Origin: an uncultured Collinsella sp. | Lineage (GTDB): Bacteria > Actinomycetota > Coriobacteriia > Coriobacteriales > Coriobacteriaceae | DNA length: 15,143 nt | Reading direction: 5' to 3' | Assembly (NCBI GenBank): GCA_900757505.1 | Contig: CAAEOE010000074.1 | Span: forward strand, 1 to 15,143 | Shown: in pieces, positions 1 through 5,456 of the stretch | Numbering within the stretch: the stretch's first letter is position 1 | Layout: each line of letters starts with the position of its first letter | Position numbers and translations under genes: made by a program | Notes under the pieces: model-generated | Told to the model about the DNA's origin: nothing | What the model saw: only the letters and a program-made list of their open reading frames with translations | Databases searched by the model: none

Positions 1-468
1 CAGGCGGGCGGAGTCCAGGCCGCAGCCCGAGCCGATGATCTTCTTGGGATCGTAGCCGGTCAGGTGCCACAGCTCGGTGCACACGACGTCGCAGGGGTTG
101 GAGATGCTCACGAAGATGCCGTCAAAGCCGGCGTCGACGATGCGCTTGGCAAAGGTGCGGGCGGCGTCGGTGGTAAAGAACAGCTCGCCGTCGCGGTTGC
201 CGGCGGCCAGCGCGACTTTGCCGGCGGCGTTGACAATGACGTCGCAGCAGGCAAGCTCCTCGTAGTGGTCGTAGCAGTTGACGATCTTGGTGTTGTACGG
301 GACAAATGAAAGGGAGTCGCGCAGGTCCTGGACTTCGGACGTTACCTTGGCCTCGTTGATATCGCACAGGTACAGCTCATCTGCAATACCCTGCATGAGC
401 AGGCTGTTGGCGACATGTGCTCCTACGTGGCCCTGGCCGACCACACCGATCTTACGCGTCTGGTACAT
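1..468 (-). CDS. L-lactate / L-2-hydroxyacid dehydrogenase (N-terminal part, cut by window edge)
   Basis: Only the first 156 codons are visible; the gene runs off the left edge. The N-terminus has the Rossmann NAD-binding loop GxGxxG (G11, G13, G16, in KIGVVGQGHVG), an acidic residue ending the second strand (D36, LYLCD), and the conserved SISNPCD segment (N124-P125) of the lactate/malate dehydrogenase superfamily, followed by GSGCGLDSARL. The substrate-loop region (NAAGKVALAAGNRDGELF) looks more like L-2-hydroxyisocaproate dehydrogenases than classical LDH, which has AGxxQKPGE there. So the substrate, pyruvate or a branched 2-oxoacid, is uncertain. The catalytic His lies outside the window. 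The start at 468 is supported by AAAGGA seven bases upstream. A TACAAT hexamer on the minus strand (506-511) is a possible -10, without a good -35. The enzyme is expected to be cytosolic and to reoxidise NADH in fermentation. Divergent from metA. Confidence 0.85.
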   Translation of the reverse strand, partial: MYQTRKIGVVGQGHVGAHVANSLLMQGIADELYLCDINEAKVTSEVQDLRDSLSFVPYNTKIVNCYDHYEELACCDVIVNAAGKVALAAGNRDGELFFTTDAARTFAKRIVDAGFDGIFVSISNPCDVVCTELWHLTGYDPKKIIGSGCGLDSARL

Positions 469-678
469 ATATGTATCCTTTCGGCCGAGTTTTTCGCGTC
501 GAACCATTGTAGCGTCCTGTTGCCACTTTGCTAGGCTAAAGCGCCATAGATTTTTGGGCATGCCTTAATCTCTACTTTTGGAGCGATTTGGGCCGCTGAC
601 GGTATCGCTGGGCGATGTGCTCGCGCGGATGGCGCCGGTCGTTGTACCATAACTGCAACTGACTCGTAAGGAGCATCC

Positions 679-1605
679 ATGCCCATTCGCATCCCCGACG
701 CCCTCCCTGCTGCCGCGCAGCTCGAGAGCGAGAACATCTTTGTCATGACCGAGTATCGCGCGCTGCACCAGGACATTCGTCCGCTGCGCGTGCTCATCCT
801 CAACCTCATGCCCACCAAAATCGCCACCGAGACGCAGATCATGCGCAAGCTCTCCAACACGCCGCTGCAGGTGGAGGTGGATCTGCTGCGTACCAAAACG
901 CACGAGGCCACGCACGTGAGCGCCGGCCACCTGGAGACGTTCTACCGCACGTTCGACGACATCCGCGACATCCACTACGACGGCCTGATCATCACGGGCG
1001 CGCCGGTGGAACAGATGCCGTTCGAAGAGGTCGACTACTGGCCCGAACTCTGCCAGATCATGGATTGGTCCACCACACACGTACACTCTACGCTGCACAT
1101 TTGCTGGGGCGCGCAGGCGGGGCTCTACCATCATTACGGTATCCAGAAGTACGACCTGCCGGCAAAGGCGAGCGGCGTGTTCGAGCATTATCTGGTGAAG
1201 CCGCAAAGCCCGCTGGTCCGCGGCTTTGACGACCGCTTCTATGCCGTGCATTCGCGCAACACCGATGTGCGTCGCGAGGACGTAGAGGCCGAGCCGCAGC
1301 TTGAGGTCGTGGCCGTGTCCGACGAGGTGGGCCTGTACATTGTCAAGTCGACCGACAGCCGTCGCTTCTTTGTATTTGGCCACCCCGAGTACGATACCGA
1401 CACGCTGCGCTTGGAGTACGAGCGCGATGTGAAGCGCGGGCTCAACCCGGAGGTGCCGGCGCATTACTTCCCAGGTGACGACCCCACCGCCGAGCCGCGC
1501 AACGTCTGGCGCAGCCAGGCTCAGCTGTTCTACACCAACTGGCTCAACTACTACGTCTACCAGACCACGCCCTACGACCTGGCCCGCGCCGGCGAGGAGC
1601 ACTAG
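679..1605 (+). CDS. metAA: MetA-type homoserine O-acyltransferase, predicted acetyl-CoA dependent
   Basis: 308 aa, the usual full length of the MetA family. It acylates L-homoserine to open the methionine branch of the aspartate pathway in the cytosol. The catalytic residues fall at the family numbering: nucleophile C142 (HICWGAQAG), H235 and E237 (FGHPEYD). The C-terminal WLNYYVYQTTPYDL signature is present. Residue 111 is Glu (GAPVEQMPFEEV). In characterised MetA enzymes Glu111 goes with acetyl-CoA use (the Bacillus cereus type) and Gly111 with succinyl-CoA (the E. coli type), so this is predicted to be a homoserine O-acetyltransferase that is MetA-like by descent. The start is supported by AAGGAG seven bases upstream (TAAGGAGcatccATG). 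I see no SAM riboswitch or T-box in the 210-bp divergent spacer. A strong terminator follows at 1688-1758. Single-gene unit. Confidence 0.96.
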   Translation: MPIRIPDALPAAAQLESENIFVMTEYRALHQDIRPLRVLILNLMPTKIATETQIMRKLSNTPLQVEVDLLRTKTHEATHVSAGHLETFYRTFDDIRDIHYDGLIITGAPVEQMPFEEVDYWPELCQIMDWSTTHVHSTLHICWGAQAGLYHHYGIQKYDLPAKASGVFEHYLVKPQSPLVRGFDDRFYAVHSRNTDVRREDVEAEPQLEVVAVSDEVGLYIVKSTDSRRFFVFGHPEYDTDTLRLEYERDVKRGLNPEVPAHYFPGDDPTAEPRNVWRSQAQLFYTNWLNYYVYQTTPYDLARAGEEH

Positions 1606-1636
1606 GCTACGGCTGCTGCTGTGCCGGTGGCGTGAC

Positions 1637-1758
1637 GAGCGTGGATATCCGGACGGACGAGCGTGGATTTTCGGACATTTACAAATCGAGCGTGGATAAT
1701 CTCCCACTATTGGCTTGAAACTAGGCTCAAAACGGGAGATTATCCACGCTCATTTTTT
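1637..1758 (+). repeat. GAGCGTGGA phased repeat element, copy 1 (ends in a terminator hairpin)
   Basis: Three direct GAGCGTGG units start at 1637, 1659 and 1688, spaced 22 and 29 bp, and each of the first two runs into a CGGAC motif. The last unit is inverted at 1734-1751. The same unit and the same 22/29 spacing recur at 3038-3153 and, expanded, at 9872-10048. Confidence 0.8.
1688..1758 (+). terminator. Rho-independent terminator of metA
   Basis: Perfect 18-bp stem: GAGCGTGGATAATCTCCC at 1688-1705 pairs with 1734-1751, with a 28-nt loop, followed by CA and six T (1753-1758). It lies 82 bp after the metA stop and is formed by the last unit of the repeat element. Confidence 0.8.
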
Positions 1759-1900
1759 AGGCATGTAGATGCCGATGGCTCGGCTAAGCGACGGTGCGTG
1801 CAGAGGCAAAGTCGCATTTGGCGTAGTCTTGAATCTCGACGGGTTTTTCTTTCTGATAATCCGATGGACCAAGGCCTCAAAATGTGGAGACAGGGACCTC
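1759..1900. other. Non-coding spacer, nothing recognised
   Basis: Part of the 443-bp gap between metA and the next gene. No convincing reading frame with a ribosome binding site, no RNA gene and no clear repeat is seen in this stretch. Confidence 0.5.
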
Positions 1901-1929
1901 TCGACAACCGCCCTACCTGCAGATATAAG
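1901..1929 (+). promoter_or_regulatory. Predicted sigma70-type promoter for the 2049-3011 gene
   Basis: TCGACA (1901-1906), a 17-bp spacer, then TATAAG (1924-1929). Each hexamer matches consensus at 5 of 6 positions and the spacing is optimal. Transcription would start near 1936, giving a leader of about 110 nt before the gene. Confidence 0.55.
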
Positions 1930-1936
1930 ACATCAG

Positions 1937-2048
1937 CCTAAAACGTCCAAAACCGTCAAGCATTTGGTCAGCGCCTGGACGGTATTTGGTCAGACTTCGC
2001 ATGAAACCGTCTGGTACGTTTGCGCCGTTCCAAGATTTGGGAGGCGAC
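1937..2048 (+). promoter_or_regulatory. Structured 5' leader with competing inverted repeats and a direct repeat
   Basis: ATTTGGTCAG occurs twice, at 1962-1971 and 1984-1993. GACGGT (1978-1983) is complementary both to ACCGTC at 1952-1957 and to ACCGTC at 2006-2011, so the two hairpins exclude each other. CGTCCA (1944-1949) and TGGACG (1976-1981) also pair. This could be an attenuator or a repressor-binding area; neither is shown. Confidence 0.35.
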
Positions 2049-3011
2049 ATGGGAAACATGACGGCGAATCAAAGGCTTGCAAGTCACATTAAAGCATGCG
2101 AACAGCAGATGAGCTGCGTGTACGCGCGCACGGCGGCGGAGGCAAAGCAGATTGAGCGGCGGGCGGAGGCGGGAAGTCTCGAAGCGGTCATGCCAGGGCT
2201 GTATGCGCGTCCGGAATACTGGTCCGAGCTCAAGTTTCGGCAGCGTTATCTGCATCGGGTGCGGGCGCTTGCGCAAAAGCACCCCGACTGGACATTTTGC
2301 TCCTATACGGCGGCTGTTATCTATGGCCTTTCGGTTTCGCATGCCAATTTGACGCACATCCATATCGCCGCGATGCCAGCCCAATCGACGACGCCGGGCT
2401 CTCAGGTCATTCGTCATCGCTATGCTCGTCAAACACGGGCCACCCAGATGGATATCGCCGTAACCGATATCGATCAAACGATTACGGATTGCTTGGTCGA
2501 TGCATCGTTTGTCGAGGGACTGATCATCGCGGACTCGGCGCTCCATGAGCAACTTTTGTCGAAGGAGCATCTCGTTGAGACTGTCGACAAGCTTGGCCTG
2601 AATCGTCGCGGCGTTGTGACGGCGCGCAGAGTTGCACGATGTGCCGATGGGCTGTCGGAAAGCGGCGGCGAGTCCAAGGCGCGTGCCCTGATGATCGAGC
2701 GCGGCTGGCAGACGCCGGAGCTGCAAGTTGAGCTGTTCGACCCGGTTGAGCCGGGACGACCGTATCGCGTCGACTACTTGTGGCGCGTGGGCGACCGGCT
2801 GATTATCGGGGAGTTCGACGGATTCGTTAAAAGCGAGAAGGCGGCGGAGGAGGGCAGGCTCGCGAAGGCGCAGTTCGATGAGCGCCAGCGCGAGTCGAGG
2901 CTTTCGCTGCTTGATAACTGCAAGATCGTGCGCTTGTGCTGGGATGATCTAAGGGATCCGACAAAGCTCGATCGCAAGCTCAAGGTCGCCGGCGTGCCGC
3001 GTGCGAGCTGA
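2049..3011 (+). CDS. AbiEi-like N-terminus fused to DUF559/Vsr-like PD-(D/E)XK nuclease domain
   Basis: 320 aa. The N-terminal 110 residues resemble the helix-turn-helix plus linker of AbiEi-type antitoxins or regulators (RRAEAGSLEAVMPGLYARPEYW at about 38-58, then a CSYTAAVIYGL segment). The C-terminal ~120 residues carry the pattern of DUF559/Vsr-like endonuclease folds: GGES (E208) opening the domain, YRVDYLW (D242) and IIGEFDG (E255, D257), with a helix and a final strand KIVRLCWDDL. The likely role is DNA cleavage or processing coupled to a DNA-binding N-terminus, but no substrate is known. I chose ATG 2049 because GGGAGG lies four bases upstream. Upstream in-frame starts (TTG 1986, ATG 2001) have no such site; ATG 2058 is an alternative. 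Single gene with its own promoter, converging on the folate gene. Some relatives may be annotated simply as DUF559 proteins. Confidence 0.75.
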   Translation: MGNMTANQRLASHIKACEQQMSCVYARTAAEAKQIERRAEAGSLEAVMPGLYARPEYWSELKFRQRYLHRVRALAQKHPDWTFCSYTAAVIYGLSVSHANLTHIHIAAMPAQSTTPGSQVIRHRYARQTRATQMDIAVTDIDQTITDCLVDASFVEGLIIADSALHEQLLSKEHLVETVDKLGLNRRGVVTARRVARCADGLSESGGESKARALMIERGWQTPELQVELFDPVEPGRPYRVDYLWRVGDRLIIGEFDGFVKSEKAAEEGRLAKAQFDERQRESRLSLLDNCKIVRLCWDDLRDPTKLDRKLKVAGVPRAS

Positions 3012-3037
3012 GGCAGTTGCAGGGCGTTTGGCTGCAC

Positions 3038-3153
3038 AAGCGTGGAAAATCGGACGGACGAGCGTGGATTTTCGGACGCTTGTTGAATGAGCGTGGATAA
3101 TCTCCCGTTTTTGGCTCGTAAGGGGGCTCAAAGTGGGAGATTTTCCACGCTCA
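3038..3153 (+). repeat. GAGCGTGGA phased repeat element, copy 2
   Basis: Units at 3038 (AAGCGTGG), 3060 and 3089 are spaced 22 and 29 bp, exactly as in copy 1. The last unit forms a 19-bp stem with one mismatch: 3088-3106 pairs with 3135-3153 around a 28-nt loop. It fills the gap between two convergent genes. There is no strong T-run on either strand, so it is a weaker terminator candidate than copy 1. Confidence 0.8.
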
Positions 3154-3178
3154 TCTTGCGGGTGCGATATAGCGGCGG

Positions 3179-3775
3179 TTAGGCGCTGACGATGTTGGGC
3201 AGTGGCAGGTCGTGGGCGTCGGTGGGAACGTGGTCGACGCGCTGTTCGTCAAAGGCGATGCCGACGATTTGGCATGCGGGCGAGAGTATAGGCAGGTAGC
3301 GGTCGTAGCAGCCTCCGCCGTAGCCCAGGCGCGCGCCGGCGCGGTCGAAAGCCACGAGCGGCACGACAACCATGTCGAGAGTCTTGGCGGGCACGATGGG
3401 GAAGTGGTCACTGCCGACGTCCGTGGCTGCGAAGGCCCGCGTAGGGTGGGCGATAAACGGGGCCTCGGACGCATCGCCGGCAGAGACTGCCCGCATGCAC
3501 ATGCGCTGGCTGCATGCGGCGGCGTCGCTTGCCGAGAGCATGCACGGATAGGCCACGCGCCAGCCGCGTTTGGCGGCCGCAGCGGCAAACGCGGCAGGGT
3601 CGACTTCGGAACCCATGGCGGCATAGACGGCAACGGTGCGCGGTGCCGCGGCACCCAAGCGATCCATCAGCTCAACAAGCCGCGCGCATACAACAGCAGA
3701 CTTCGCCGCCCGCACATCCAAATCAAGAGCATCGCGCCGAACAATCACCGCCTGCCTCAACTCAGCCTTATCCAT
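3179..3775 (-). CDS. 5-formyltetrahydrofolate cyclo-ligase
   Basis: 198 aa, normal length for the family. It converts 5-formyl-THF to 5,10-methenyl-THF with ATP in the cytosol, salvaging folate. The C-terminal signature is clear: VVVPLVAFDRAGARLGYGGG followed by CYDRYL, the MTHFS ATP/phosphate-binding loop (GxGGGxYDR). The N-terminus has the KAELRQAVIVRRDAL helix typical of the family, and VAVYAAMGSEVDP matches the central strand-turn. An internal segment rich in Ala, Cys and Met (SASDAAACSQRMCMRAV) looks like a loop insert. ATG 3775 gives the normal MDKAELRQ start with GGGAGA ten bases upstream. A TTG at 3802 would add nine residues that do not look conserved. No partner gene; convergent with the nuclease gene, divergent context upstream with hicB ending nearby. 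Confidence 0.93.
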   Translation of the reverse strand: MDKAELRQAVIVRRDALDLDVRAAKSAVVCARLVELMDRLGAAAPRTVAVYAAMGSEVDPAAFAAAAAKRGWRVAYPCMLSASDAAACSQRMCMRAVSAGDASEAPFIAHPTRAFAATDVGSDHFPIVPAKTLDMVVVPLVAFDRAGARLGYGGGCYDRYLPILSPACQIVGIAFDEQRVDHVPTDAHDLPLPNIVSA

Positions 3776-3859
3776 CCCAGTCTCATCTCCCAAACCTACC
3801 AAAAAGGGACAGGTTTATTTTGGCAGCTTTTATCTGGGCAAACGCGATATGGGCAGTAA

Positions 3860-3913
3860 AGCCACCGCAAATATGCCTGTGAACTGCGCCCTTTGTGGTT
3901 GTTTGGGCCTATG
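3860..3913 (+). repeat. Direct repeat A flanking hicBA (degenerate hairpin)
   Basis: Aligns with 4603-4657 with one 1-nt gap. The core CCTGTGAxCTGCGCCC, then TTTGyGGTkGTTTGGGC, is nearly identical; the first 22 bp are more diverged (15 of 22). It has a weak CCACCGCAAA / TTTGTGG hairpin. In the opposite direction it may act as a poor terminator after hicB. Confidence 0.6.
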
Positions 3914-3921
3914 CGGTAATG

Positions 3922-4251
3922 CTATAACGCCGCAGCGATTGCTTCAGTCACAAACTTATTGAGTGACTCACCCTTCTTTGCCGCTGCCAGTGCTGCTTGC
4001 TTGTGGAGCTCAGAGCCCGTTCTTACGTTGAACGAGCCCTTAAAAGCCCGCTCGGGTTCCTTGCCCTTCTCGGCGCAAAACTCAAGGTAGTCATCGACGG
4101 CGTCGTGAAAGCACTGCTCCACTTCTTTAACCGTAGAGCCTTCAAATACGATTGCGTCCCTAATGCCGGTGACCATACCTGTTAGCACATGCTGTTCGGC
4201 ATCGAACTCGACTGGGGCGAAATAACCCTTGTATGCCAAAACGTTACTCAT
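3922..4251 (-). CDS. hicB: HicB-family antitoxin
   Basis: 109 aa. The N-terminal ~60 residues have the HicB partial RNase-H-like fold pattern (LAYKGYFAPVEFDAEQHVLTGMV, then TVKEVEQCFHDAVDDYLEFC). The C-terminus FNVRTGSELHKQAALAAAKK plus ESLNKFVTEAI is a ribbon-helix-helix DNA-binding domain. It is expected to neutralise HicA and repress the operon. ATG 4251 is chosen: GGAGG lies five bases upstream, inside the end of hicA, and the two genes overlap by 8 bp (ATGAGTAA), indicating translational coupling. ATG 4266 would place the start before that site. Gene order is toxin first, antitoxin second, as usual for hicAB. Confidence 0.9.
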   Translation of the reverse strand: MSNVLAYKGYFAPVEFDAEQHVLTGMVTGIRDAIVFEGSTVKEVEQCFHDAVDDYLEFCAEKGKEPERAFKGSFNVRTGSELHKQAALAAAKKGESLNKFVTEAIAAAL

Positions 4252-4507
4252 GACTACCTCCGACATCTTGCAGAAATCGAACGATGTTTCGAATGGTCCC
4301 CGCTGTCAATTCGTCAGATGGATGTGGCGCGTGCATTACGAACATCCTGCCATCTGATGGCCTGTAGAAGCGAATGCGCGATCCGGACGTCTTGCCTTTG
4401 TTGTCCATTTCAAAGCCATATGAAGCCATAACTTTTAAAAAATCGGTATACCGATACGTCGAAGGGCAGCTAAGCAGTTGGGCGATGAGTTTATCGATCC
4501 GAGTCAT
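4244..4507 (-). CDS. hicA: HicA-family mRNA interferase toxin
   Basis: 87 aa, normal size for HicA, a double-stranded-RNA-binding-fold ribonuclease. Visible features are the N-terminal helix and YTDFLKVMASYGFEM, then KGKTSGSRIRFYRPSDGRMF, and the conserved MHAPHPSDEL leading to the last helix. In classical HicA the strand reads GSH, with the His catalytic. Here it is GSR (R44), as I recall for a common Gram-positive subfamily; H59 and H62 could be functional. The start at 4507 is preceded by GAGG four bases upstream, and a good promoter lies at 4531-4558. It forms a two-gene operon with hicB. Convergent genes and the flanking repeats suggest a self-contained module. Confidence 0.88.
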   Translation of the reverse strand: MTRIDKLIAQLLSCPSTYRYTDFLKVMASYGFEMDNKGKTSGSRIRFYRPSDGRMFVMHAPHPSDELTAGTIRNIVRFLQDVGGSHE

Positions 4508-4530
4508 CCCGCCTCACATTCTGCAACTAT

Positions 4531-4558
4531 ATTCTAGTGCAATTTAAGTCCGATGCAA
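4531..4558 (-). promoter_or_regulatory. Promoter of hicAB
   Basis: Read on the minus strand: TTGCAT (4558-4553), a 16-bp spacer, then TAGAAT (4536-4531). Each matches consensus at 4-5 positions. The -10 ends 23 nt before the hicA ATG, leaving a leader of about 17 nt with the ribosome binding site. Confidence 0.6.
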
Positions 4559-4568
4559 GCACCCCTAC

Positions 4569-4607
4569 TATAGAACATGTGTACGTATAGAACAAGTGTT
4601 CGAACCA
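4569..4607. promoter_or_regulatory. Candidate operator: TATAGAAC direct repeat plus GAAC/GTTC palindromes
   Basis: TATAGAAC occurs at 4569-4576 and 4586-4593, 17 bp apart. The second copy continues into GAACAAGTGTTC and GTTCGAAC palindromes. The cluster lies just upstream of the hicAB -35, where the HicB RHH domain or another regulator could bind. Confidence 0.35.
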
Positions 4608-4657
4608 ACACAAAGGCACCTGTGAGCTGCGCCCCTTTGCGGTGGTTTGGGCTGAAT
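4603..4657 (+). repeat. Direct repeat B flanking hicBA (hairpin)
   Basis: Partner of 3860-3913 in the same orientation. It folds as an imperfect 12-bp hairpin (CCAACACAAAGG with CCTTTGCGGTGG, 10 of 12 paired) followed by TTTGGG. The same CCACC-CAAAGG stem type is seen in the terminator at 6397-6433. Confidence 0.6.
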
Positions 4658-4706
4658 GTTGCGCAACAAGGGCTGTGGCTTTGGGTTTACCTTCATGGTG
4701 GAAGGA

Positions 4707-5456
4707 ATGAACCGAAAGGAGCCCGCCATATTTTGTCGCTCGTGTGGCACGCCGCTTGTCGACGACGCCCTCTTTTGCCCCGTCTGCGGCGCACCCGTAG
4801 CACCCGACCAGGCCGCGGCCACGCAGCAACCCCAGCCTGCCGCGCCCGCTCCTGGGCAATACGTGCCCGTGCAGCAGCCCGCGCGGCGCAGGCGTTCCAA
4901 GAAGCCCCTCATCGCCCTTGCCGCGGCGCTTGTCGTGGCGGCGGGCATCGGCGGTGGCGCGCTGTTCTACTTCACCCAGATTGCGACCACCCCAATCGAC
5001 GAGAAAACCTTCCCGGATAGCGGCATGCGTGCGCTTGTCTCGACCAAGTACGACACTAACGGTGACGGCCGCATCTCGCGCGACGAGGCCAAGGCGGTGA
5101 CGTCGGTCGAGCTGGACGGCGTCGCGTCGACGCAGGGCCTGGGCAAGGTGTTCCCCAACGTTACCAGTGTGGAATACGGTGGGGATAAACTCGTCAACCT
5201 GGACCTTTCGGGCTGCGGCGACCTTAAGACCGTCGAGCTTAACTCGGCGAGCAACGTCACCGTCGTTAACCTGGACGGTTGCGACAACATCGAGAAGCTC
5301 GACCTTTCAAATGCCGGGGAGCTCAAAAGCGTCGATCTTTCGGGTAAAAAGAAGCTCGCCACGTTGGCACTGCCGCAGGATACGAAGATCACCGGCGTTA
5401 AGGACACGCAGCTCGACGAACTGTGGCTGCCGATGTCCTATGAAGGCACCGATTAA
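4707..5456 (+). CDS. Zinc-ribbon, membrane-anchored EF-hand/LRR protein, 5' part of a gene split by an in-frame stop
   Basis: 249 aa from ATG 4707 to the TAA at 5454-5456. Order of parts: zinc ribbon with C10/C13 and C24/C27 (FCRSC and FCPVC), a Pro/Gln/Ala-rich linker (33-58), a basic stretch RRRRSKK, one membrane helix (about 68-89), a canonical EF-hand loop DTNGDGRISRDE (116-127), then 11-residue repeats of LVNLDLSGCGD type starting at residues 162, 173, 184, 195, 206, 217, 228 and 239. The layout means a cytoplasmic zinc ribbon and an exported repeat domain. The FPDSGMRALV-EF-hand-LRR arrangement is known from surface proteins of gut Firmicutes and Actinobacteria. The start is uncertain. 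ATG 4707 has its purine tract directly abutting, while an ideal AAAGGAG (4715-4721) points at an ATA codon (4728-4730) just before FCRSC. ATG 4695 is another possibility. The reading frame continues after the stop to 6383. Confidence 0.75.
   Translation: MNRKEPAIFCRSCGTPLVDDALFCPVCGAPVAPDQAAATQQPQPAAPAPGQYVPVQQPARRRRSKKPLIALAAALVVAAGIGGGALFYFTQIATTPIDEKTFPDSGMRALVSTKYDTNGDGRISRDEAKAVTSVELDGVASTQGLGKVFPNVTSVEYGGDKLVNLDLSGCGDLKTVELNSASNVTVVNLDGCDNIEKLDLSNAGELKSVDLSGKKKLATLALPQDTKITGVKDTQLDELWLPMSYEGTD

Noticed and set aside
565..1707. 380-codon open frame antisense to metA
   Set aside because: metA is complete, with all catalytic residues and a ribosome binding site. The antisense frame crosses into the terminator repeat and has shadow-like composition.
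1968..2726. 252-codon frame on the minus strand opposite the nuclease gene
   Set aside because: The composition is Arg-rich and no ribosome site precedes it. The plus-strand protein has recognisable domain motifs.
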